NCBI RefSeq assembly: GCF_036985595.1
Contig: NZ_BTPU01000052.1
Coordinates: forward strand, 1-57,062
Direction of reading: 5' to 3'
From: Vallitalea maricola
GTDB taxonomy: Bacteria; Bacillota; Clostridia; Lachnospirales; Vallitaleaceae
DNA length: 57,062 nt
The translations under genes were made by a program, and so were the position numbers. Under the pieces are notes generated by a model. The model saw only the letters and a list, made by a program, of their open reading frames with translations. It did no database searches and was not told the origin of the DNA. Every line of letters begins with the position of its first letter. The first letter of the stretch is position 1. Shown piece after piece: positions 18,058 through 26,744 of the stretch.

Positions 18058-18912
18058 ATGGAAAATATAATCGAAATTAAAAATGTAACTAAGAGTTATC
18101 CTGATTTCAAACTTGATAACATTAACATAGATATTAAGAAAGGTTTCATTACAGGTTTTATTGGACCTAATGGAGCCGGAAAAAGTACCACCATAAAATT
18201 AATTATGAATTTAATTCAAAAAGAATCTGGTGAGATAAATATATTTGGTATGAATAACACAAAACATGACAAAGAAATCAAATCAAAAATAGGATTTGTC
18301 TATGATGATTGTTGTTTCTTCGATAATCTTACTATAAAAAGTAATGAGAAGATTATATCTTCTTTCTACAAAGAATGGAACCATGATTTATTTAACTCAT
18401 ACTTGAAAAGATTTGAATTAAATCCTAATAAGAGAATACGTAAACTATCAAAAGGTATGAAAACTAAATTTGCCATTGCTATTGCTTTATCTCACAATGC
18501 TGATTTGTTAATAATGGATGAACCTACTGGAGGTCTTGACCCTATTTTTAGAAGAGAATTATTGGATATTCTTTATGAACTTATTCAAGACGAAAACAAA
18601 AGCATATTCTTTTCTACTCACATAACATCCGATTTAGATAAGATAGCTGATTACATCACTTTTATTAATAAAGGCAAAATAGTTTTCTCAAAATCAACAG
18701 ATATTATTAATGACAGCTATAAAATCGTTAAAGGTAATAGGGAATTATTATCAATGATTAATAAAGATCATTTAATAGGAATTAACAAGAATAGATATGG
18801 TTTTGAGGCCTTGACAACTCATTCTAGAGAGTTAATAGAATCATATCAAGACTCAATTATTATTGATAATGCTAACCTTGAAGATATTATGGTGTTCCAT
18901 ATAAAGAAGTAA
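18058..18912 (+). CDS. ABC transporter ATP-binding protein
   Basis: A 284-residue ABC ATPase of the export (ABC-2/BcrA-YtrB) type. Walker A is GPNGAGKSTT, the signature is LSKGMKTK (Ser-Lys-Gly variant common in this group), Walker B is LLIMDEPTGGLD, and the switch region is STHI. A C-terminal extension of about 70 residues is usual for the subgroup. The start is the ATG at 18058, with GGAGG 8 nt upstream; an in-frame TTG at 18043 overlaps that ribosome site. It serves the two permeases that follow. Confidence 0.9.
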   Translation: MENIIEIKNVTKSYPDFKLDNINIDIKKGFITGFIGPNGAGKSTTIKLIMNLIQKESGEINIFGMNNTKHDKEIKSKIGFVYDDCCFFDNLTIKSNEKIISSFYKEWNHDLFNSYLKRFELNPNKRIRKLSKGMKTKFAIAIALSHNADLLIMDEPTGGLDPIFRRELLDILYELIQDENKSIFFSTHITSDLDKIADYITFINKGKIVFSKSTDIINDSYKIVKGNRELLSMINKDHLIGINKNRYGFEALTTHSRELIESYQDSIIIDNANLEDIMVFHIKK

Positions 18913-18928
18913 AAGGGATGATTTTGCT

Positions 18929-19591
18929 ATGTTTCATTTGATAAAAAGTAACTTTAAATACACTTTTCAAAATAAATTTTATTTAATTATACAAATATTA
19001 ATGTTAATATATGTTGCAGTAATTTCTATAATCTATACACATAAATATATTTCAAATACTGATTTTATAGATCTGCCAACTATACCAATCACATTATTTT
19101 TATTTATAACTACTTTTTTCTTGACAGGAACACCCTTTATAGCTCCCAAACAATATAACTCTAGCAGCTATAGTATATTTACACTCAGCTTTCCTATTAG
19201 CAGAAAAGAATATGTTACAAGTCATTACCTAAAACTAATAATATATATGCTTATAGTTTTAACCAACATATTTTTATTTTGCTTAATAACTATCCTAATC
19301 AGTGGGGCTCCTATGGTTTGGAATTATTTTCTACTATTGTTTTTTATTATATTATATACAATCGGAGTTACAGGTTCATTATATCTAATGATATTTTTTG
19401 CAACAAAATTATTCAAACCTTTAATATATATAGTATATTTCATTAGTTTTTATTTATCATCAATTATAAATGTTAATCATATTTTTTGTAGTCATTATAT
19501 AAACATATACATATACACAGGAATATTACTAATTCCATTGTTCTATTTAATATCATTGATTGTGGTTAATAAAAGAGATTTTAATGATTAG
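18929..19591 (+). CDS. ABC-2 type membrane permease, first subunit
   Basis: A 220-residue protein with about six hydrophobic segments, starting MFHLIKSNFKYTFQNKFYLI, a start commonly seen in ABC-2 permeases paired with YtrB/BcrA-like ATPases. The FPISRKEYVTSHYLK segment after the second helix pair is characteristic of this permease type. The substrate is not predictable from sequence. It follows the ATPase by 16 nt with a weak ribosome site (AAGGGATG). Very AT-rich, like its neighbours. Confidence 0.8.
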   Translation: MFHLIKSNFKYTFQNKFYLIIQILMLIYVAVISIIYTHKYISNTDFIDLPTIPITLFLFITTFFLTGTPFIAPKQYNSSSYSIFTLSFPISRKEYVTSHYLKLIIYMLIVLTNIFLFCLITILISGAPMVWNYFLLLFFIILYTIGVTGSLYLMIFFATKLFKPLIYIVYFISFYLSSIINVNHIFCSHYINIYIYTGILLIPLFYLISLIVVNKRDFND

Positions 19592-19609
19592 CGGAAAGGG
19601 ACATTAGAA

Positions 19610-20233
19610 ATGAAGAAATTAATATTATCTAATCTTAAAAATACAGGGATTATATATATCCTATTATTCGTAACACTCTTTAATATTATAGCTTTAGTGG
19701 TTAGGGACTCATCATATGTTTATATCATATCCTTAATGATAACTCTTTCTTACTTCTATACATACATGAGTGTTTTTTTTCCACAAACGGATTATCTTGA
19801 TAATACTTTTTTGTTGCAACGTTCCTTACCACTAGAAATAAGTGAAATCATTCATAGTTGGTATTACACTGTATATATTACTAATGGCGTAGTAATACTT
19901 ATTAACCTTGTATTTCTTATAATCATAATGGATAGTACCAGTCCCAGCAATCTGCTAGTTATATTGCTGACTTATTTCATGATGTTACTATGTTTTAATA
20001 TTGTTGCTCCTTATATCATTAAAACAACATCTATTGCTGGGAAAATAGTATGTTCAGTAATAACATTGGCATTTCTATTAGGAACTTATTTCTTTACATA
20101 TTATTTATTTAATATGATAGACTTAATGTGGATAGTAATTATTGATGCTATATCTTTAATTATTATTATTATCACTTTTAAAATATCCACAAAACATGCT
20201 TGCAATAAATTACTGATAAAATTTGATAATTGA
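19610..20233 (+). CDS. ABC-2 type membrane permease, second subunit
   Basis: A 207-residue protein with about six hydrophobic segments, starting MKKLILSNLKNTGIIYILL. A loop RSLPLEISEIIHSWYYTVYI after the second helix parallels the LPISRKEYV loop of its neighbour, so it is probably the second half of a heteromeric exporter. The ribosome site GGAAAGGGA lies just after the stop of the first permease. No individual function can be read from the sequence. Confidence 0.75.
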   Translation: MKKLILSNLKNTGIIYILLFVTLFNIIALVVRDSSYVYIISLMITLSYFYTYMSVFFPQTDYLDNTFLLQRSLPLEISEIIHSWYYTVYITNGVVILINLVFLIIIMDSTSPSNLLVILLTYFMMLLCFNIVAPYIIKTTSIAGKIVCSVITLAFLLGTYFFTYYLFNMIDLMWIVIIDAISLIIIIITFKISTKHACNKLLIKFDN

Positions 20234-20298
20234 TTTATAACTATTATAGAGATAACTACTTAAAAGTCTAATAAAATTTTATATAAGGGGTAATGCTA

Positions 20299-21144
20299 AT
20301 GAATCTTTTTAAGAATAAACATAACAAGATTTATTCTGGTATCAAAATCACACTTATTATTGCATTTTATTTTACCTTTCAGAAAGCAGCTTCTTCACTC
20401 TTCAATCCACTAGATTTCACTAATTATTATACAGTATATATTCTTATCAAATCTCTATCCGTTGTTGCATTAATAATTGCATTTATATTAGTCTATAAAC
20501 TGGAAAAAAGATCCCCAAGGAAATTTGGAGTAATTATTTCCAAACAATCCTTAAAGCACCTATTGATAGGTTTAGTACTTGGTGCATTATCAATTACAAT
20601 TATAGCATTATTATTATTTGCAACTGATAATGCTACACTTACATACAGTTTTGATGAACCAATTTTTTCTTTTAATCTTATTTATGTATTGATAATATTT
20701 ATCCTAGTCGGAATTGATGAAGAATTATTGGTTAGAGGCTACATAGTACATACCCTTCACAGATATAACAACAAATATGTAGTTTACATTATTCCTGCGG
20801 TGATATTTTCAGCACTACATTTACTTAATCCTAATGTTAGTGTGGTTGGACTTATCAATATTGTGCTCATAGGAATTTTGTTTACTTATATGACCTTGAA
20901 AACACAAAATATTTTAATGGCTATTGGTTATCACATTACATGGAATTTTTTTCAAGGTGGTTTTTTTGGTTTTAATGTTAGTGGTTCCACATTGTGGGAT
21001 TCCGTATATCCCGTTAGGATAATTCATGATAATCTGTTGACAGGTGGAGAGTTTGGCTTAGAAGGGGGAATTTTAACTACTTTATTATTTGTAATCATGA
21101 CTATGGTTGTATACCTAATACCTGTTGGAGACAATCAATATTAA
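20299..21144 (+). CDS. CPBP intramembrane metalloprotease
   Basis: A 281-residue, eight-helix member of the CPBP (CAAX protease and bacteriocin-processing, Abi) family. The catalytic motifs are EELLVR (Glu141, Glu142, Arg146), SALHLLNP and GYHITWNFFQG, all intact. Bacterial members take part in bacteriocin maturation or self-immunity, or act on membrane proteins. Its place after a YtrA-regulated ABC exporter favours a resistance or immunity role, which is inferred. The second of two in-frame ATGs (20299) is chosen because GGGG lies 8 nt before it and only 2 nt before the first. Confidence 0.88.
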   Translation: MNLFKNKHNKIYSGIKITLIIAFYFTFQKAASSLFNPLDFTNYYTVYILIKSLSVVALIIAFILVYKLEKRSPRKFGVIISKQSLKHLLIGLVLGALSITIIALLLFATDNATLTYSFDEPIFSFNLIYVLIIFILVGIDEELLVRGYIVHTLHRYNNKYVVYIIPAVIFSALHLLNPNVSVVGLINIVLIGILFTYMTLKTQNILMAIGYHITWNFFQGGFFGFNVSGSTLWDSVYPVRIIHDNLLTGGEFGLEGGILTTLLFVIMTMVVYLIPVGDNQY

Positions 21145-21154
21145 TCAATTTACT

Positions 21155-21189
21155 TGGGGCTGTCAGATAATACATCCAACAGCCCCTTT
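21155..21189 (+). terminator. Terminator after the CPBP gene
   Basis: GGGGCTGT (21156-21163) pairs with ACAGCCCC (21179-21186) around a 15-nt loop and is followed by TTTATTA. It lies between convergent genes. The 5' arm and loop (21155-21175) are nearly identical to the minus-strand right arm of the palindromic element near 14470. Confidence 0.75.
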
Positions 21190-21193
21190 ATTA

Positions 21194-21397
21194 CTAATCC
21201 AAATATTTTGTACCATTAAGGTCATTTTTTATTATATCACTTGCATCCAAATATTCCTCTTCTATATCTCTATTGGATTCAATAAATTTTTCAGGTAGCA
21301 TTGTACCTATTTCATAATTAAATGAATTTCCAAGAATATTCCTTGTTATAATTTTGGTATGATAATGTCTGAAATCTCTTCTTTTAATTTTACCCAT
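21194..21397 (-). CDS. Small hypothetical protein (67 aa)
   Basis: Not recognised. A 67-residue soluble protein with a basic N-terminus (MGKIKRRDFRHYHTKIITRN) and an acidic C-terminal half (about residues 36-62), with no membrane segment or cysteine motif. AGGAGGG stands 5-6 nt before the ATG, which makes it a believable gene. It is divergent from the coiled-coil protein gene at 21580, and the two could share a control region at 21398-21579. That region is very AT-rich with no clear motif. Confidence 0.55.
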   Translation of the reverse strand: MGKIKRRDFRHYHTKIITRNILGNSFNYEIGTMLPEKFIESNRDIEEEYLDASDIIKNDLNGTKYLD

Positions 21398-21579
21398 CTT
21401 ATCCCTCCTTATAATTATTTTCTCTTATATAGTCATCTATTATTCCTAAATTAAGTTGTAATAATTACCTTAAAAAATTAATTAATTATTTTAAAATTAT
21501 ACCGATATATAGTATAGGTAATTTTTAATTAAATTATAATTTTTATAGTAAGAATCAAACTAATAAGGGGGAAATTTAA

Positions 21580-22689
21580 TTGAGAATCAACTATAACGAC
21601 TTACGAACAAATAATATCATTGCTGACCCACTTAAAAACATACATTTAATAAATAAGAAATATGCAGCTGAGAAAATTGATGAAAATAACATTAGTGCAA
21701 CTATTGATATATCTGAAGATGCTGTAAATAAATATTTTGATGAAGGTGTGTTTGATACCATTTCTGATAATATGGAAACTAATAATTCCAATGAAATTTA
21801 TACTACTAATGATATTATCAAAGAATATGGCAAGAAATACGCTGAAGTATACAACAAAATCATGGAAAATGCTCCAGAGAATAAACGCACAGCATATTTA
21901 GATAAATTAGACTCAGCTTTTCAAAAAGCTGTAGGTGATGAATGTAATAAAATGATTCATAAAATTGAAAAATGTTTTTTGGACAGTGATATGGAATGCT
22001 CATTAGATAAAGAATCTTTTAGAGAGCTTTTCTCTAAGATTGCAAATGCCACAAAAGATTATTTTGTAGATGGCTCAAAACAACAATTGGACAATTATAT
22101 AAGTAATAAGATAGGTAATATTGAATCTGGGGATTTTAAGACTTATAGCACTTTTACAAAAGTAACTGATATGTTTGATTATACAAATAAAATCAGTGAT
22201 AAAATGAAAAAGCTAAGAGACATGCTTATAGAGAATTCACCTGATGATATTATATCATCTTCTGATTTAATGAATACGATTTTATCATATACTAAAAAGA
22301 TCAATAAGGATATTGATAAATTAAATGAGCTAAAAGATTCTATTAATACAGATGAAATGAGTGATAAATTCGGTAAAGATTTCATGAAATTAATGGATAA
22401 GAAAACCTCTGACTTGAATGATATTAATAGCAAAATGCAAAAATACGCTGAACTACTTGAAAAATATAAAAAAATCCAAAAACAAATTGATAAAGCTAAT
22501 GCTAAAAGAGAAGCTCTAAATCAAAAACTAGATAAAGCCAACGAAACCAAAAATCAAGATTTAGTCAGTATGTATCTAAAAAGAGTCGAATCTTATGATG
22601 TCAAGATAGCTAAACTAGAAGCTGAATCAGCACAAATCGAATCTGAAATGGCTACTTTGTTAAAAGATATCAAAGAATCTGAGATTTAA
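21580..22689 (+). CDS. Hypothetical coiled-coil protein (369 aa)
   Basis: Not recognised. A soluble, charged, Lys/Asp/Glu/Asn-rich protein without signal peptide or membrane helix. The N-terminal third is mixed. From about residue 205 it is nearly all helical, ending in a long coiled coil (about 270-369) with strings such as KYKKIQKQIDKANAKREALN. Cysteines are few. The start is TTG at 21580, with GGGGGAAA upstream. It is followed by the structured element at 22704-22810. A structural or regulatory role is possible, but no function is assigned. Confidence 0.7.
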   Translation: MRINYNDLRTNNIIADPLKNIHLINKKYAAEKIDENNISATIDISEDAVNKYFDEGVFDTISDNMETNNSNEIYTTNDIIKEYGKKYAEVYNKIMENAPENKRTAYLDKLDSAFQKAVGDECNKMIHKIEKCFLDSDMECSLDKESFRELFSKIANATKDYFVDGSKQQLDNYISNKIGNIESGDFKTYSTFTKVTDMFDYTNKISDKMKKLRDMLIENSPDDIISSSDLMNTILSYTKKINKDIDKLNELKDSINTDEMSDKFGKDFMKLMDKKTSDLNDINSKMQKYAELLEKYKKIQKQIDKANAKREALNQKLDKANETKNQDLVSMYLKRVESYDVKIAKLEAESAQIESEMATLLKDIKESEI

Positions 22690-22703
22690 TTATTAATTCT
22701 TCT

Positions 22704-22810
22704 AAGGTAATCAGCCCGTAAGATAGAAGCCTGTTTAAAAGGTCTGCGCTTACGCCATCCATGTCTTCGCTTAGCGCTAAACAGAGTAGTCTATCTTACT
22801 GGGCTACCTT
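22704..22810. repeat. Structured palindromic element, possible dispersed repeat
   Basis: Nested stems: AAGGT/ACCTT, AGCCC/GGGCT, a perfect 10-bp GTAAGATAGA/TCTATCTTAC (22718-22727 with 22790-22799), CTGTTTA/TAAACAG (22731-22737 with 22778-22784), and a possible inner GCGC/GCGC. The core is clearly richer in G and C than the surrounding DNA. It lies between convergent genes, so it may stop both transcripts, but it is far larger than a normal terminator. Confidence 0.65.
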
Positions 22811-22837
22811 GGCCCTTTTATTTAAAATCAGTTATGA

Positions 22838-24271
22838 TCAGTCTAAAATTTTTTCGAATTGCACTTCACCAATATAATCCTTGCCCATATCAAAGAAAAT
22901 ACCTTCATCATTAGTATTATGTTGTATATTAAAGGTCAATTTGGTACCTTCCTCATTAAGATTTATTCTAATAGTATTATCTACATATTTTGTCTCACTA
23001 TCAACTTCATCCCACCATGAATATTGAATGGCACCTATAAGGACTTCTTTTTTATCCACGTTTATATCTAGGACTTTATAATTTATAGCTTCCATAAATC
23101 CTGTGGCATATTCGTAAAAATCTATGCAATAGTTGTCAATTATAAGATTATAAATATACTCATCATATATTTTATCCTTCATAGTTCCCCATTTTCCAAT
23201 TACCTTATTGAAAAACTCTACCTGCTCTTCATCATAAGTATATAAATTATTCTTATTACTAACTAAAGTAAGTACTGATTCCAAAGAATCTTTTACCACT
23301 TTTTCATTATGAAATTGATACATGTTATTACTAAGATAATCATATTTTTTTATTACTGCTTTTTTCCCTTGTAATTGTAATAAGTAATATAATCCTATAA
23401 TATTACTCTGTTTCCCCTGTTCACTTACTACTTCCAAAACCACTGTATCATCTGTGATTGAATTAATTCTATAAGTCTCTTCTCCTGATTTCCACGAAAG
23501 ATTACCCTTAAGATCATAATGTTTAGATAGTATAGAACCATCTTTAATATCGTAAGATTTTATACCACTATAATCATTAAATCTCAAGAATTCATTTTCT
23601 CTAACATCATCATAATCCTTAAACCACTCATTTTTAATTTTATTAGAAATAGAATCCAATGCAGCATCATCTATACTAGTATTACTATTTTGTTTACTTA
23701 GATAATAATTACTTAAAATCCCTTGCTGGTCTTTCTGATATATATATGTATTATTATAATTACCTTCGGCTGTTTCATATGTAAAAGTGCATTTCATTAT
23801 GTCACTGTTTTCACCATCTAATGACAAGAATAGTTTTGTATTATCTTTTCTTTTTCTTCCTGTCAGAGTTTCTCTTTTTGTTATTCTAATAAGCATAGAA
23901 ATGTCATTAACTTCTATAATATCATATTTACAAATAATATAATCATTTACTTCACTAGCATAGATTATCATATGGTCTTTGTAGATACCTATACCATTAT
24001 CTTGACATGATAATTCCTCTGTAATGAAAAAATCTTCTTGAAAAATCGCTTTAACTTTCCAATCACCTATAAAAATATTCATTTCATCACTAATACTGTC
24101 ATCATCTTGTTGGTCTTTGTTTAAGTCTATTTCTTCATTATCCTGTTGGCGGTCACAAGTAATATTATCATTATTAACGGATTTGATAACATCTGTAGAT
24201 ACATCTGTTTTATTTGAACATCCTGTGAGTATCACTATCACTAAAATCCATAACCATATTAAATATTTCAC
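22838..24271 (-). CDS. Hypothetical lipoprotein (477 aa)
   Basis: A secreted lipoprotein with signal MKYLIWLWILVIVILTGC (lipobox LTGC, Cys18), then a low-complexity Asp/Asn-rich linker and several beta-rich stretches that look like repeated lipocalin-like halves (for example GDWKVKAIFQEDFF and, later, IGKWGTMKDKIYDEYIYN, both followed by a D/E-rich strand pattern). The similarity between the halves is my reading by eye. No catalytic motif is seen. It is the last gene of the DUF2975 - HTH - DUF4173 - lipoprotein run, 79 nt after the DUF4173 gene. Confidence 0.75.
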   Translation of the reverse strand: MKYLIWLWILVIVILTGCSNKTDVSTDVIKSVNNDNITCDRQQDNEEIDLNKDQQDDDSISDEMNIFIGDWKVKAIFQEDFFITEELSCQDNGIGIYKDHMIIYASEVNDYIICKYDIIEVNDISMLIRITKRETLTGRKRKDNTKLFLSLDGENSDIMKCTFTYETAEGNYNNTYIYQKDQQGILSNYYLSKQNSNTSIDDAALDSISNKIKNEWFKDYDDVRENEFLRFNDYSGIKSYDIKDGSILSKHYDLKGNLSWKSGEETYRINSITDDTVVLEVVSEQGKQSNIIGLYYLLQLQGKKAVIKKYDYLSNNMYQFHNEKVVKDSLESVLTLVSNKNNLYTYDEEQVEFFNKVIGKWGTMKDKIYDEYIYNLIIDNYCIDFYEYATGFMEAINYKVLDINVDKKEVLIGAIQYSWWDEVDSETKYVDNTIRINLNEEGTKLTFNIQHNTNDEGIFFDMGKDYIGEVQFEKILD

Positions 24272-24350
24272 CTTAATACCTTCCCCCCTTACAATTACTC
24301 CTCAAATCCAATTATAATGGAGTAAAACACTAATTGCAAGAGATAGAAAT

Positions 24351-25823
24351 TTACTCTATTAATTTTTTTGCATTATATTGTGATAAATTAAAAGATTGCC
24401 ACTGTGTATTTTCCAGTTCATACGTATTTAAATATTCACTATATTCACTATACATTTTCTTATCAATATTTTTCAATCGTGACATTTCACCTGCAGCATC
24501 TGTTGATAAATCAACTAAATACTGAAAGTCAATTTTTCCTATTGCAACATATCGATTTATATTCTCTCTTGCAACTATTCCATCAATGTTAATAAAGTTT
24601 ATGATTAAGTAACTTGCCAATGAAACAATTATTCCTATTCTAATTATAGGTAATTTTTTGTACCATATATTAATCGCAACTAATATCATTATTACAGTTT
24701 CAAATGCTATGAATAAATACACTAATAATCTAAGTCTTGTATAACCATATGCCTCTTCATATAAGCCTAATCTGTATATAGATGATATAATCAAGACAAA
24801 AGTACATATGACCATTATAGACAGCAAACTATCAACAATAATATCTTTTCTATAATTATGATTTTCATTAGAAATATCTTCATTGATTTTTATCCCTAGA
24901 TACAATTTATTAATTATAAAAATAAGTACGATATTTATAACACTCAAAAATACCAACTGAAAAAATCCTTCCCTGGCATATTCTGCATAAGTATATCCAA
25001 CAGGCAAATTATTATTACCACCAAATAAATATACAAACTGAATCATAGTGAATGCTAGATAAACAATATCCAGTATTGCCATGAAAGTTATTGTAATTAT
25101 TCTATCAAATCCTTTAAAGCTAGTACTAGATTCCTTTTCTTCTGGTATAACAACGCTTTTTCTGTTTTTATTGTCATAAAGATAATATATCTGCCCGAAA
25201 ATATATGTTGAAACAATGATAGCTAATAAAATCTTTATTACCATATCAGCTTTTAAAACATCTTCTAAACCACTTAAGATATGGGAAAGTTTATCTGCAA
25301 AAACTACATCTGCCGAAGTTAAAAGATTTATTATTATAAATAATGCAGGTATGGATATAGTAATTCCCAATAATACTTTTACAAGTACTTGAGAATTTTT
25401 ATTATTACTTTCCTTTCTTCTGTTACTGAATAACTCAATAAACAATTTGTGCATTTTACTAATAGGAACAAATATTATTCCCAAGGTATTACCTGCTATA
25501 AGTTTAATATCTACATCTAAACATAACATAAGATTCACGCATAACAATACAGGAACAGCTATAAAATTAAGTGCTCTAAATAAGAGAAAATCACTTCTTA
25601 GATATATTGTTGATAATAGAACAATATATATTATTCCGCCAAAATAAACTTTGCTCCTGAATTCTTTTTTAGTACGCAAAGCAAAATAATGATATGCAAC
25701 TAATACTATAGTATAAATAGTATATGAAATACCTATTTTTTGTTCATAAAAGAATATTACAAATAACACCCCTAGTATAATACTAAGAATCCCTAATATC
25801 TTGACATGATTAATTTTTAGCAT
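24351..25823 (-). CDS. DUF4173-type polytopic membrane protein
   Basis: A 490-residue protein with about twelve hydrophobic segments. The central LLTSADVVFADKLS motif is, as I recall it, the signature of the DUF4173 (DUF4153-like) family, whose function is unknown. A hydrophilic C-terminal tail of about 60 residues (KIDFQYLVDLSTDAAGEMSR onward) probably lies outside the membrane. It follows the HTH gene by 52 nt in the same direction. DUF4173 genes are often found beside small Cro-type regulators and DUF2975 proteins, as here. Confidence 0.85.
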   Translation of the reverse strand: MLKINHVKILGILSIILGVLFVIFFYEQKIGISYTIYTIVLVAYHYFALRTKKEFRSKVYFGGIIYIVLLSTIYLRSDFLLFRALNFIAVPVLLCVNLMLCLDVDIKLIAGNTLGIIFVPISKMHKLFIELFSNRRKESNNKNSQVLVKVLLGITISIPALFIIINLLTSADVVFADKLSHILSGLEDVLKADMVIKILLAIIVSTYIFGQIYYLYDNKNRKSVVIPEEKESSTSFKGFDRIITITFMAILDIVYLAFTMIQFVYLFGGNNNLPVGYTYAEYAREGFFQLVFLSVINIVLIFIINKLYLGIKINEDISNENHNYRKDIIVDSLLSIMVICTFVLIISSIYRLGLYEEAYGYTRLRLLVYLFIAFETVIMILVAINIWYKKLPIIRIGIIVSLASYLIINFINIDGIVARENINRYVAIGKIDFQYLVDLSTDAAGEMSRLKNIDKKMYSEYSEYLNTYELENTQWQSFNLSQYNAKKLIE

Positions 25824-25875
25824 TTTTATTTACCTCCAAATTCAAATATCATTTACTATTAAAATAATTGATATT

Positions 25876-26091
25876 TCACTTTTTTCCCTCATCTAGATAT
25901 TCTAATAAATCTCCCGGCTGACAATCCAACTCTCTGCAAATAGCCTCTAACGTACTGAATCTTATAGCTTTTGCTTTATTATTTTTTAAAATAGATAAAT
26001 TAGCATTAGTTATTCCAACTTTTGTAGCAAGTTCTGACAGACCTATTTTCCTCTTAGCCATCATTACATCTAAATTAACTATGATTCCCAT
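25876..26091 (-). CDS. Cro/CI-type HTH regulator (YozG-like)
   Basis: A 71-residue single-domain HTH regulator: MAKRKIGLSELATKVGITNANLSILKNNKAKAIRF forms helices 1 to 4, and the C-terminus is LECQ-like (ICRELDCQPGDLLEYLDEGKK), the typical ending of COG3655/YozG proteins. The partner is the DUF2975 gene 28 nt upstream, a pairing found widely in Firmicutes. It probably autoregulates the operon. AAAGGAAAG precedes the ATG. Confidence 0.9.
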   Translation of the reverse strand: MGIIVNLDVMMAKRKIGLSELATKVGITNANLSILKNNKAKAIRFSTLEAICRELDCQPGDLLEYLDEGKK

Positions 26092-26119
26092 TACATCTTT
26101 CCTTTCTTAACAATTATTA

Positions 26120-26587
26120 TCATATGGTATAATCACTGTCTTCTTTGTACTTAACCGCTTTTTCAAAAACCTCTGAAAGAATCAAAGCAAATAAGGATGC
26201 AACTATAAATATAAAAATAACTACTATGGTCATTAAAGAATTAATTATAAATGTTTTGAATATAAATGTTATTCCGATGATACAAGAAGCCAAACTTATT
26301 ACTCTAAGATTTTTAACATTATCGTGGATAAATGGATTATCCAATTTACATGTAGAAAATATCTTTCTAAGAGCATTAAGAATTACCGCCGCAAAAATAC
26401 CAGCTACATATAAAATAGCTAAGATTGAGTAATAATCAAATTGTGGAAATGATTCAGAGCATATAAAACTCATATATCGTCTTATTATCCAAGGTAATCC
26501 TATCAGCGTAATAATAGTAAATCCCAACATAACTACCATAAAGAAATTCAAAAAAGTAGACAATGTTTTGCTGTTAATAAATTTCAT
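26120..26587 (-). CDS. DUF2975 membrane protein
   Basis: A 155-residue protein with four membrane helices (about residues 9-32, 46-65, 90-112 and 118-142). A conserved soluble loop after helix 2 reads LRKIFSTCKLDNPFIHDNVKNLR, which with the YozG-type HTH gene downstream identifies DUF2975. The family function is unknown; a membrane sensor acting on the HTH partner is a plausible inference. It heads the four-gene minus-strand operon. Confidence 0.88.
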   Translation of the reverse strand: MKFINSKTLSTFLNFFMVVMLGFTIITLIGLPWIIRRYMSFICSESFPQFDYYSILAILYVAGIFAAVILNALRKIFSTCKLDNPFIHDNVKNLRVISLASCIIGITFIFKTFIINSLMTIVVIFIFIVASLFALILSEVFEKAVKYKEDSDYTI

Positions 26588-26744
26588 AATAATATTCCTC
26601 CAATTTATATATAATATTCCCAGTCAGAAATAATATTATCACAACTTTATATGTAATTCAATATTTTTTTATTGTTTTTCGATATATTTTTTCTAATAAT
26701 CGATATTTAAAAAGGAAAAAGGTAATTGGTAAGTTAAAAACTCT

